From Thuidium tamariscinum (lineage: Eukaryota > Streptophyta > Bryopsida > Hypnales > Thuidiaceae), in contig OX344749.2 in NCBI GenBank assembly GCA_947034885.2, positions 26,861,501-26,925,500 on the forward strand: a stretch of DNA of 64,000 nucleotides. Direction: 5' to 3'. Position 1 is the first letter of the stretch. Every line of letters begins with the position of its first letter. Shown piece after piece: positions 10,928 through 21,558 of the stretch. Below the pieces are notes generated by a model. That model was not told the DNA's origin, searched no databases, and saw only the letters and a program-made list of their open reading frames with translations. Both the position numbers and the translations under genes were made by a program.

Positions 10928-11470
10928 TGCTCCATTTGTAACTCTCATGACGTAGACACATGGCTCTATGTACTCCTAAAATGCAAACAACATCATATCC
11001 ATGCCCTTCGTGTCAAAAGACATAACAAAGCAGTATGGGAATTGAGAAAACTAATCCTATCTACCAAAAATAGTAGATATTATACTCTCATGAATGCAGG
11101 AACATTCAATAACAATCCACAAGAAAACACAGTCCTCCTATGGTTGCTACCTTGCTCTTGCTCTTGCCAAAGATGTCATTGTAACGCTAGATTTAAACCG
11201 GATATCCTCTGGATTAAAGGACTCTCCTACCAGAGCAACCCACCAAATATCCCAGATAATAATCTCACAATACAATTCATTGAATTTACATACTCTAATG
11301 ACAGATTTGCACAAACAACCATAGACAATAAAATTCAAAAATACCAACCATTAATAAATAGTATCGCGGCCCAAGGATGGAAAATAGATCCACTTATTGT
11401 CATTACAGCAGGAGCTAGAGGAACAACACACATTCCTTCAATGAAAATTCTTGAAGCCAAACTTAAATTA
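10928..11470 (+). other. Zinc knuckle plus restriction-like endonuclease (RLE) of ORF2
   Basis: The segment begins CSICNSHDVDTWLYVLLKCK, a CCHC-type knuckle in which Tyr sits where His is expected, followed by HALRVKRHN. Next comes a Cys-rich run (CSCSCQRCHCNARF) leading into KPDIL (KPD at 11195-11203). Then come IQFIEFTYSNDRF and NKIQKYQPLIN, and a Gly-rich end (VITAGARGTTH). The order CCHC, RHN, KPD, acidic strand, K-x-x-K-Y is that of the PD-(D/E)XK nuclease at the C-terminus of R2-type LINEs. Finding it together with an APE domain points to the Dualen/RandI clade. The Cys cluster before KPD is unusual. The RLE call rests on motif order alone. Confidence 0.7.
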
Positions 11471-11590
11471 ACAGAAACTGTTCTAACGCACACTTTCAAA
11501 ACAATCAATACCATAGCCAAACAATACGCTGGATCAATCATTCTACATAAAAGAAGAATTGAAAACAACCAACCACTTCCAATAGAATAA

Positions 11591-11695
11591 GAAACCCAAC
11601 AAGGCACACTACATTGCATACTTACTCAATACTAATAAATTAATAACTAAAATGAAGTTAAATCAATCTAATTAATCTAATTAAATCTAACAAAA
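11591..11695 (+). other. LINE 3' UTR and repetitive tail
   Basis: A short untranslated region follows the ORF2 stop. Near 11,640-11,692 it contains reiterated TAATCTAAT/TAAATCTAA units, as in LINEs that end in short tandem repeats instead of poly(A). Beyond this the sequence has no further similarity to the element that I can see. Confidence 0.5.
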
Positions 11696-12537
11696 CAAAA
11701 TTAAAGCTTGAATGCTTTGAACTAGTTACTTGTTACTTTAGTGTCTATTTTCGAAAGGAAAGAGTAGTCTTGCATCAATAGCCCTTGATCCTGTGGACAT
11801 TGGCTCATTGTCATGACAAACAGACACTTTATTCACGCCGGACTGCTTTTTGCAAGTGGATCGGAGTTTATTATATATTATATTATATATGATATATGCC
11901 CTTAGTCTAAAGATCTTATATATCATGAGCTTCAAATCTTTATGTCTTCATAATTTGAAATTATCTTTTATTTTTGGAAATACTTTTATCTACCACCTAT
12001 AATTGTAGGGAAAAATGTAGGGCATGCTTTTTTTTTGTTAAATTTTGACATTATACATATAACTTCTAAACAATCAAGGAGTTTTTTCATCAAAAAATAC
12101 TCAAAACTATTGCATTACAATTGCAAAGTGCAAAATTTATAAAAAAGTTTGTTTGTTTTTGCATATCCAATTGTAGAATTTTTGTAATACTAGTATAAGA
12201 TTGTGTGAAAGAAGTTTCAAAAATCTTGACCATATGGACTGCAAGATATAAGCATTTAAAGTGAAATGAGATGTCTTTTGTGCACCTTGAGTGACTAGAT
12301 CATTAGACTTTGAATCTTCTTAACTTAAATTTTTTGCCATGAACTTTTCAAATTTCAAATTTCTTGTTTTAAAAAACAGAATTGATATACATTGCATCTA
12401 ATTTGCATTTTTTTTAAATTGTTTAAAAGAATGTACATGATACTAGAAGAAAGTACAAATTGTTAATAGTTCAGAGATGGAATCATTTGAAACATGATTA
12501 TTCCAATGGTGAAAATTTTCTAGAATGCAAATTTAAC
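11696..12537. other. AT-rich spacer, nothing recognised
   Basis: No gene or RNA is visible. A short ATATTATATATGATATAT run lies near 11,875-11,895. The rest is ordinary AT-rich intergenic DNA. Confidence 0.5.
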
Positions 12538-13264
12538 TGGGTGATTGCAAGAAACACTTGTCCTTTTCTTGTCCCCTTGACCTTTAGGAGGTAGTTTTTT
12601 GCTCATAACTTTTGCATCTTTTGTTCATTTGACTTCAAACTTGAAGTGAAGGTGCCTAAAAAAGTTTTACATTTTGTGTAATTTTTTCAACTTTTTCAAA
12701 ATTATTTTACTATTTTTAAACTCCCCCAATTGGGTGTCTACTTTGGCCATTTTGGGGGGGTTTAGTCCTATTTTTGACCCAAAAATGAAAAATTTGAGCT
12801 AAAAATTGGCATGAAAGGACCTCACCTAAAGTTACACAAGACCACGATGATATTTTTGAAAATACTATATTGTTCAACCTCTACATGTCATCAAAGTGTT
12901 TGACTTTGCGCAAGTGTGGAGAATAAAATTTATTTTTTCCAAAGATGAAATTTGTTGGAAAAGAAAGACCTTTACTTGGAGAAAAAATAGATTTTTCATT
13001 TTCATTTTTTGAATTTTTTTACTATTTTTACCAAATTAGTGGAAAAAGAGCTATTTTCATTGTATTTTCCATTGTCTATAACATTTAGAGAAAAAATTTC
13101 TTAGGTCTGAATTTCAAGAGACATAATATTCTCATTTCCTTTCAAATTATCCATATTTTTTTCAATTTAAAAAAAAATTATTCCAAAAGACACAAGACCC
13201 ACAAGACTCACTGATTTTGAGCCATTTTGAGCCAAAACCGGTAAGTGTTTCTTGCAACGACCCA
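12538..13264. mobile_element. Non-coding DNA element with 22-bp terminal inverted repeats
   Basis: The left end TGGGTGATTGCAAGAAACAC and the inverse of the right end TGGGTCGTTGCAAGAAACAC match at 20 of 22 positions, followed by TT on both sides. The 727-bp interior is AT-rich, non-coding and not itself inverted. The ends match those of the foldback at 13,607-14,691, so both belong to one family. The superfamily is not determined because no target duplication could be identified. Confidence 0.6.
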
Positions 13265-13606
13265 ACCATGTAAAACTTCATGTTTTGAAAGATTATGAAC
13301 ATTGAATTTTAAGAAAAGCTTATAAGGTATTTTTCAAAGAATTTTCTTAGACTACTTGAAAAACAAAACTCTCTATAAGTTTCATCACTGATCCAAATTG
13401 AATGAATCAAATCTTTCCTTGCAATCAAAAATAATTTCTATAAGAAACAAAATTTTTAAAATATTTATCTTGAAGTTTTGTAATTTTCTTTGTACCTCTT
13501 AGAAACCTCTATTTTAAGCTTAGGGTGGCATAACTTTGCTCTTGGGCACTCATCCCAATATAAATTATATTCACAAAAGGTAGTGTGCCCTTCTATCTTC
13601 AATTTT

Positions 13607-14691
13607 GGGTGAATGCAAGAAACACTTAAAGCCATTTGTCAATCCTTAGTTTTTTATTTGTTTTTTGCTTATAACTTTTGCATTCTAGCTCCAAAATGAC
13701 TCAAAATTGATAAGAAAGCTACTAATAACCATTATATACTTTCTCTAAATTTTTTGAATTTTTCAAAAATAATTTATTATTTTTAAATAGCCCCAAAAAT
13801 TTCTCATAGTAGATGATTTAGGGGGTTTTAGTACCATTTATCTCCAAAAAAACGAGTTTTGAGATGGAATTTGGAGACGATGGTTTCTTAGTAGACTTAT
13901 AGCTACTATCTAAAGGAAACTAAAAAATATTTATTTTTATGTGGTATAGAAGTCCACAAAGAGAACTTATTTTTCCATTTTTTTCAAAGCTATAAGACAT
14001 TATTTTGGTGAGTTTTAAGCCAAATCTCATCACCAAAAAGTCTTCTCAAATGGAAGATTTTTTATATTTTTTAAAAATAATTTTTTATTTAAAAAAAATT
14101 AAAATGTCAAAAGCTATATTTTCTTCACCAGAATTCTATATGAATTCTATGCCCAAAGTTCTAGTGAAGAAAATACAACTTTTGACACTTTATTTTGTAA
14201 GAAATAAGATATTATTTTTTTTAAATATAAAAAAATCGTCCATTTGAGAAGACTTTTTGGTGATGAGATTTGCCTAAAAAACTTACCAAAATAATGTTTT
14301 GTATCTTTGGAAAAAAATGCAGAAAGAAGCTCTCTTTGCGGACCTCTATACCACATAAAAATAAGTATTTTTGAAATAACTTTGGATAGTAGCTATAAGT
14401 CTACTAAGAAACCATCTTCTACAAATTTCAGCTTGAAACTCAATTTTTTTGAGATAAATGGTGCTAAAACCTCCTAAATCACCTACTAGGAGAAATTTTT
14501 GGGGCTATTTAAAAATAATAAATTATTTTTGAAAAATTCAAAAAATTAGAGAATGTATATAATCATTATTGATAGCTTTTCTATACATTTGGAGTCATTT
14601 GGAGCTTAAATGCAAAATTTATAAGCAAAAAAAAAAAAATTAAGGTGTGAAAAAATGCAACAAATAATACAAGTATTTCTTGCATTCACCC
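13607..14691. mobile_element. 1.1-kb foldback element, arms about 520 bp
   Basis: The two halves are near-complete inverted copies meeting around 14,150. The left arm begins GGGTGAATGCAAGAAACACT and the right arm inverted begins GGGTGAATGCAAGAAATACT. Interior landmarks such as CTCATCACCAAAAAGTCTTC near 14,026 and its inverse near 14,250 confirm the fold. There is no coding capacity; open frames inside are by-products. Transcription would give a hairpin of several hundred base pairs, a possible source of small RNAs. It shares ends with the element at 12,538-13,264. Confidence 0.85.
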
Positions 14692-15370
14692 TTTTCTTTT
14701 CCCTAAAAATCATGCCTAAAATTGAAATTTAGGAACATACCCAAACCTTCAAGTGTCCCTTTTGGGGACATTTTGATTCTTGATGGTTAAAAGAATCCAA
14801 ATGAATCATACAAAAGTCTATTTCCTTAGATTCTTGATATACAAATGAATGAAGTTTAGAAACTTAATTTTTTCTTGACTTAGAATTTTCTTAAAATTCC
14901 AACCATTAGTGAATCATTGTAATTGCAAACTTTGTATCTTAGAATACAAATTATACAATCTTGTATGTTTCTCATTCTCATTTTTAAATTTTATAATTGA
15001 TGTTTTAGAAATTAAATTGACAATTATTATTTTTCATCTTAACCTTCATTTTAAAATTTTTAAGTTATTATAATATTGTATACTTAGGTCAAACACTTAG
15101 GTCAAATTCAGCACCTTGGTGCTAAATTAGTATAATTTTGAAACTTGAGTGGACATTTCAACACCTTCATTTGTTTTTCTTGGATTTTGGCACTTTGCTC
15201 TTCCTACTTTTTCAACACTTTAATCTTGGATTGAATTTTTCTTTTCATGTATAAATGTGTTCTTTTTTTTTAAAAATTTGAAAAACATTTAGGATTGGCA
15301 ACAAAATTTTAGATTCTCAGAAAGAGATGTACATTTTTTTAAATTTTAGACTAGTTCTGAATTTTCTCTA
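14692..15370. other. AT-rich spacer between inverted repeats
   Basis: No gene or clear repeat is visible. The composition is strongly AT-rich, like the surrounding spacer. Confidence 0.5.
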
Positions 15371-16673
15371 AGGGTATGTTTGCACTTGCTGTTGATTAAA
15401 ATTTTGGTGTCATTACAAGGAAGTTGGTTTGACAGAATGTTCCACTAAGCTTCTTTCAAGGGCTAGGTTGGGATGTAGGCTAATCAAAAGGTTGATCCAT
15501 AAGCCTCTAATGCCTTCGCAATCTGCTTTTAATTTTGGTTTAAATTTGATTTTTCCAACAATGTAGAATTGAATGAAAAAGTACACAAGATTTTCAATAA
15601 GGAAATTGAATCACTAATGTGCATTTTATGTCACATATTTCACTTTTTGTACCACCTATATGATTGAGCCTCACAACCAATCTTGTGTTGAAGGAGGTGA
15701 GGAGAGAAGCTCTTTATACTAGTGGAGTAGTGGTGGGTGAAACAAACCATGTGGGATATATGAATTAGGACAAAAAGAGCTCCTCCACTCATGGTTAAGT
15801 AGAAACACATGAATTGTGCTAAAAGTCTAATTTCAGACCTGATTTACATATAGTAAACCATATTTTTTCAAAAGAAATTTAAGCTAAGAAAAGTTGGGGA
15901 ATCAAGTGCACTTTTATCTCCAAAAATTCGTTTAAGATTTCAACACTTCACCTAAAAGTTATGAATAAATTTCAAAGGAGGTGTTTGAAAATGTCCAAAA
16001 AATGTCCCTTCCAACCCACCCACCCACTAGAATTTGTCTAGAACTATTACATGAGGCTTCAAAATCTCAAGCAAATTTTTGGAGATAAATGCTAGCTTGC
16101 TTCTCCTACTTCTAGTTCAATTTTTTTTAAGGAAGCTATTATACTGTGCCCAAATTAAGTCTAAAATTCAATGTTGAACACAATTTTTGTGTTTCTAGTT
16201 ACATCTCAAATTCTAAAGAACTTTGAATCAATATTTCACCACTATTGATACCACATAATAAACACAAAGTAGATACTTAAGGTCGTCTCAACAATGTTAC
16301 AAGTTACATTGAATCAATGTTTTGAATCAAAGAGCTTCTCTCCTCTCCTACTTCAACACAAGATTGGCTATGAGGCTCAAATGAAAAAGTGGCACAAAAA
16401 ATGAAATATGTGGCACAAAATACACATCATTGATTCAATTTCCTTAATGAAAAATCTTGTGTACTATTTCATTCTATTCCACTTTGTTAGAAAAATCAAA
16501 TTTAAACAAAAATTAAAAGCAAATTGTGGGGTCTTCAAAGGGTTGTGAACAACCCTTTGCTTTGCCTACATCCCAACCCTACCCCCAAAAGAGGCTCAGT
16601 GGGACAGTCTATCAAACCAACCCCCTTGTAACGACACCAAAATTTTAATTTACAGCAGGTGTGAACGTACCCT
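15371..16673. repeat. 1.3-kb inverted repeat, arms about 340 bp
   Basis: The left arm (15,371-15,713) starts AGGGTATGTTTGCACTTGCT and the inverse of the right arm (16,330-16,673) starts AGGGTACGTTCACACCTGCT. The arms stay similar through GGTTGGGATGTAGGC and the CAACACAAGATTGG region. The 600-bp centre is non-coding. The likely origin is a non-autonomous DNA transposon, but no target duplication is evident and the family is unknown. Confidence 0.75.
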
Positions 16674-17498
16674 AACTATTTTTGAAATTGACCTACACAT
16701 AGGGTATATAATATTATTTCCTGGTAAGTTATGTTTCAATGAATTACAATAATTTTACTTTTCACCATTTTTTTGGAAGACGTTCTCCATATGCGCCGTC
16801 GTTTATGGGTTAACGAAAAGACATCCCAGTACGCCATTAGAAAAAGGTTGAGAAACGATTGATCTTGAAGTCAAGTTGCAGCAAAACAAAACTTCTGAAA
16901 TTGAATCACTCTTTCTTCTTATTAAACAAACATACAATCCTAGTTTCTATACTCCTCGAGCTTTTCCATTACACCAAGAATGTGCTGCCGAATCTCAATA
17001 AATTCCATGAACTTTTGCTTCTCAGATGGGTACGATGGGCCACATTCCCTTGAATTCTGTTGCTAACTACGATGGACCTCTGTTCTACGAAACCTGGCTG
17101 GCAACTCAAAATTTAAATATGAGCCAGCACGACAATTCCGATGGATCTGCAGTTACCAGGAAGATCTGGACAAAATTTCCTGAGCAAATACACCATGGTC
17201 TACCCAAACATCCTGACCTACTTAAACAAATGTGGAATGCAATCAATAGATCCCACAAAACGCTGCATACAGGCTGTTATAGATTCACTAAGGGGTGTTT
17301 GAGTGTGAGCTCTCGATTCTACAAGATGAGGCGATTCTCAAATGCAATCTGAAAACTGGAACAACGGGTTGTACTTCAGGGATGAGATTCTGGGGCTCAG
17401 CATCGTAGGAGCCCAAAAGAAAAAGGAAAAACGGAGTAGTGAATTCTTGCACAGAGAGTCAACAAATAAAACGGTACCTGAGACCTGTCCCCAACGTT
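16674..17498. other. 3' flank of the TPR gene
   Basis: This contains the likely 3' untranslated region of the minus-strand gene that ends at 17,499. A plus-strand open frame at 17,026-17,352 has no family resemblance and is probably chance. Nothing else is recognised. Confidence 0.5.
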
Positions 17499-20400
17499 CT
17501 ATAATACCGAATCCTTAGCCTGAAGTTTCATGGACTTCGATAATTGTTGGGTCCCCACAGATGACGAGATGTCCTGGGAATTTTCAAGGTTTGTCAAATC
17601 TTTTTGCGCTTCAGCCAAGGCGTTCTTTGCTGGTTCACCATGCTTTTCCAACTCCGCTACAATGTGCTTTGCATTTGCAATTGCTTCCTCTTTCCTGTAC
17701 ACATAAAGCAAGTGAAAAAGCATAAAGCTGTGGTCTCAAGACAGGTTATCATGGCTGCCAAGCATAACATTCTGTAATCCAGAAATTCCTCCCTGCAGCC
17801 TTTTGCGACATCTCACTAGAGGATGGAATATCCCTCCCTATTTTCTTAGGTAGGGTTTTTGTTCAAAGTGGTCACTAACACCTCATTCGTAAAAAAACCA
17901 TGCTGAACTGATCAATAATGTTATGATCAACATCTACACCCGGGAAAGTGATAAGAGGGTTTGGACTTGACCATTCTAAGGATGTAGATATGCTTACCTC
18001 CCTGTGCTTGCATAGATTTTCATTAAATTGTAATGAACCGCAAGCGTGTCTTGCTGGCCAGGTCCATGTGTCTTTGTCAATATGCGTTTTGACTCTTCGA
18101 AAAGCTCAACTGCTTTCTTTGGATTTTCTAGCTCAACATGAGCAACAGCTAAATGATTGAGCACAAGCGCAAGGGAGAAATGCCCATCCCCATAACTGTG
18201 TCTCAGATTGGCGGCAGCTTCTTCCATGTAAGGAATGGCCTCCTGTGCTTTTCCAGTAAAGTAAAGGAGCATACCAATTTGAGCTTGTGAACCTGCCATT
18301 GACCCGTAGATGAGTATTGTAACTCTCCAATAAAAGTATAGAGAACGATTATGATTAGTTTGATTTACCTATGATTGAGAAGTCGGGAGACACGTGAACT
18401 GTGAACATAAATACTAGAGCACACCAGAATAAAGTCAAAGACGTCTAGCAAATAGTGTAAGGGACCATATCTTGGTGGAATAGTTCAATAAATAGACGGC
18501 AATAAAAGCAATTCATAAATGATATGGAAGCCCTTAGGAAAATAGAATTATCTGTAAGAGGTGAAAGATGACTTGCGTACATTCTGATTATATTCACATG
18601 GCAAATACTGAACCTAACCGAAAACAAAGATTCAAGACAACAAAAAAACATAAAAAACACTTTCAAGAGTGACAGATGTCAGTTCTGCACGAGAGCCTTA
18701 ACAAAGAAATTTACAACAGGTACCATACCTGCACTGGCATTCAATTGCTGCGGCAACTGCTTGTAAATGGAGAGACCTTTCTTTAAAAGAGCTATTGCTT
18801 CATTGGGCTGTTTCATACGCTGATGGATTGCAGCCAACTCTGTGTAGCATTCACCGGCAGTGAGCAACTCCGTGTCCCCTTCTATTAAACCTTCAAGCTT
18901 TGAGTCTAGAAGTGCGATCGCCGCCCTGCAGCAGCAACAAGTGGATGATAACAAGTTGCGTAAATATGCTCCAAATTCAATCTTTGACGCTATTAAGACC
19001 CAAATTACGCCAAAACATCAAAGAGAACTATCAAAGACGATATTCCCAAGCAGGTAAGTGATTTGAAACCTTAAGAAAATAGATACTCCAGATCTGCGTC
19101 CTGACTTTTTCTCTACCTTCAGGATGAAACAAAGGCTAGATGAACTAAAAGACCAAAAGAAAGGGAAACTAATTTGCGTAAAAATTCAATCTCAAAACAG
19201 ATGCGTTAACTGCAATTGCATTAACCATTACTGTAATCGCCGACTTTGATTATAGGTCCCAATCACTTGCAGCTACATATACAGAGATTCCCCACAGCAC
19301 AATGTTTCTCTTCAGACTTGGAAACCTGTAGATACCTGGAATGCTCTCTAGCTTTCTCTTCGTTTCCCTTCTCTGTATATGCCTTGGAAAGATTTACAGT
19401 TGCAAGGACCCTCAATGAGTTCCCCTCCTCCAGATTGGTGATCACATTCTGAAGAGTTGCAATTGCATCATCAATCTTACCCAAGGTGACTTGAGTATCG
19501 GCAATAGCAATCTCGACAAACAATGCTTCAGATCCCAAATTCTTGTCCTTTAAGATGGACCTCACACTTAGTTGCTCCTCCAGGGCTTTCTCATGCTCCT
19601 CCAGTCCACTATATATAACAGACAAAAGACGGCGATCGATAGCTTCGTCTATAGAGCCCTTGCCATTAAGTTTGACGTGAATCTCAAGCGCTTTCTCAAC
19701 CACAGTTCTTGCTTCGTCAAACATCATAACTTGCGTGAATGCTTCACCAACCTGGTGATCACATTTCTCGTCAAACGCATGCAAAGATTGAGTAATGAGT
19801 GAACCACAAATCACCCCCAATGCGAATAAAGACTTGAAAGATCAGACAAAGGCTTCCTGTAAAGCATCAGCCACAGTGCCTCGCCACTTCTTGCAGCTAT
19901 GCTCTCTCAGATGAAGACAAACCCACCTGCCGATAATTGCTTGCCAATTGCGGATGGCTTTTGTCCAAGATGGTCTCTTGGACAGCCAATCCTTCGACGT
20001 AATGCTGGAGAGCTTCTTCATGTTTTCCTAAAGCAGCCAATGTGTCTCCTAGCAGAAATTGAACGGCAAACTTAACTGGTGCACTATCTTTTCCTTCCCT
20101 CCCTTTGAGAAGCAACAGCGCCTTGTTTAGATTCTCAAGGCTGAGCGCCTGTTCACCCAGCCTATAGTGGGCTAAGGCAATGAGATGATAGCACATTCCA
20201 ATCTCTAAAGAAAACTCTCCCGTTGTCTTAAAGATGTTGAGAGCTTGCTCTCCTAATTTCAAGAACGTCCTGGGGTCTTCACCCCTTGCTTCATATTCCT
20301 GACCTAGTCTTAAGGAGACTATGGCGGCACGAGGATCTTTTGGGTCTTCTACAGCCGATAGTTCTTTAAGTATTTCCTGAATACTCTCCACGCTGATTGG

Positions 20401-21558
20401 CTCTTTTGCAAAATTTCAAACGGTACCGTTAAGATCCCAGCATCGAATAACACCAGGCAATGAACCTTTGTAGAGTTGGAAAGAATTATTCAACACAAGA
20501 ACAAAACATCAAACCCTTTAGACACTTGAACCTGCTACATCATAATTCCTATACAAATGTATGGTAGAGGACTTCCCAACACTTTCTAGAGGTCAAACAG
20601 TAAAAGTGCAATTGCCCGACTTTCATGTCCAAAGATTTCCTTCTCTATCGGTGGTAGAAATAAGATTGGTAATGGACATAAGAATGAAAAGTAACCGGTT
20701 TCAAACCATGGGATAATAAAACAGAATATCACAGCATAAATTAAGAGTTGCATTAGCAAGCAGATGCCTTTCTGTCACTTGAAATTGTAGTTGAGAAGTA
20801 AGGAAAAGGAAAAAATGATAATCCACAAAACAAGTTTGTTAAGCACTACTACCTTCGTGAGCCCTTTCAAATTCTGCCTCAGCTAACTTCAAAGCAGCTT
20901 CTTCCTCAGGCGATAAAACCTCACCATGTGCAAGTTTCAAGCCTGCATAAGAACAACTCCTATAAGGAAAGCCTTTTTTCAACACATAGATCTTAACTGC
21001 CTAAAAACACTTAAAAAACAAGATGCAATGTGCACCAGAAGTATAGCTTATGACCCCAATATGACATTCCACCAATGGAATCTAGATCTGCACTGCCTTT
21101 TAACTTCAGCCCTTCGAATATGTATCGCACATGCTTGATGGCATACCTGCAGATGGCTGTTCTATAATTTCGGATAAAAGTTCCTGCCCAATCTGGCTCT
21201 CCGACAGACCTGTCTTCTTAGATTCAGTGCTGAAGTATTTTCGCCCTAACCAAGTCCTACACGTTGTTCGGTCACCAAAACTGCCCAATCGAGTCCTCCC
21301 ATTTTGAACAAGACCTTCACGCAGAACAGGAAAATTTCGCCGTCTCTGAAACTCAGAGTTTGAATTCTGCCCGTTCCTCCATGTGTTCTTCAAAATATTT
21401 GCGGCTAGTATGTTACGACGAGGCTTGAGCTGGACAACTTGCTGCTGATCTAATACGTGTGAGCTGCTAGAAGGATTGCTGGTTTCATCACCACAGCTTT
21501 CGACAGACGACATCTGGCGATTGCTAGCCAACGCTCCATTATTCACAACTGCAACCAT
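17499..21558 (-). CDS. Kinesin-light-chain-like TPR protein, 699 aa
   Basis: Seven exons were assembled by hand: 21147-21558, 20853-20942, 19927-20402, 19318-19751, 18729-18925, 17998-18292 and 17499-17694. All phases agree and the total is 700 codons including the stop. An in-frame TAA immediately precedes the ATG, which fixes the start. Residues 1-135 are basic and Ser-rich (including RTWLGRKYFSTES) and could be an organelle presequence, though acidic residues near the start make that uncertain. From about residue 190 to 650 there are tandem TPR helices, e.g. ALAHYRLGEQALSLENLNKA, TLAALGKHEEALQHYVEGLA and KIYASTGRKEEAIANAKHIV, of the kinesin-light-chain type. The family serves as protein-binding scaffolds; plant KLC-related proteins link cytoskeleton and other partners. 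The exact orthologue is not clear. The fourth donor (AA|GTCTGA) is the least certain boundary. Confidence 0.9.

Larger units (their letters stand above)
4275..11590 (+). pseudogene. LINE ORF2 polyprotein: 2A-like, APE, RT, RNase H, RLE
   Basis: About 2,430 codons. The domain order is a hydrophobic N-terminus (4275-4350), 2A-like peptide (4542-4583), APE endonuclease (5219-5970), reverse transcriptase (6890-7880), a long linker with an unassigned domain (9440-9830), RNase H (10120-10570), then zinc knuckle plus restriction-like endonuclease (10928-11470). From 5066 to 11590 one frame is open except for TAA codons at 6461-6463 and 8051-8053. Both could derive from CAA by a C-to-T change. The N-terminal part (4275-5066) is in another frame. 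A one-base loss somewhere in about 4.85-5.06 kb would explain this, since the downstream frame already reads protein-like upstream of 5066. Catalytic residues of APE, RT and RNase H all look intact. The copy is therefore broken but recent. Confidence 0.85.
405..11695 (+). mobile_element. Near-full-length LINE with two endonuclease types (Dualen/RandI-like)
   Basis: A non-LTR retrotransposon of about 11.3 kb. It has a GC-rich 5' region, ORF1 (to 4188) and a long ORF2 (4275-11590). ORF2 carries a 2A-like peptide, APE endonuclease, reverse transcriptase, RNase H, a zinc knuckle and a restriction-like endonuclease. No terminal repeats flank it. The 3' end runs into a short repetitive tail (TAATCTAAT-like units near 11,660-11,690) rather than a clean poly(A). 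The APE plus RLE combination is, from established knowledge, typical of Dualen/RandI elements of green algae; ordinary plant L1 and RTE elements have only APE. Codon use is strongly A/C-rich, unlike the host genes. ORF2 has only two in-frame stops and one probable frame change in more than 2,400 codons, so this copy is recent. No convincing target-site duplication was found and both ends are approximate. Confidence 0.85.

Noticed and set aside
14005-14356. Short open frames in the centre of the foldback
   Set aside because: They are Lys/Phe-rich frames on both arms of an AT-rich inverted repeat, without family features.
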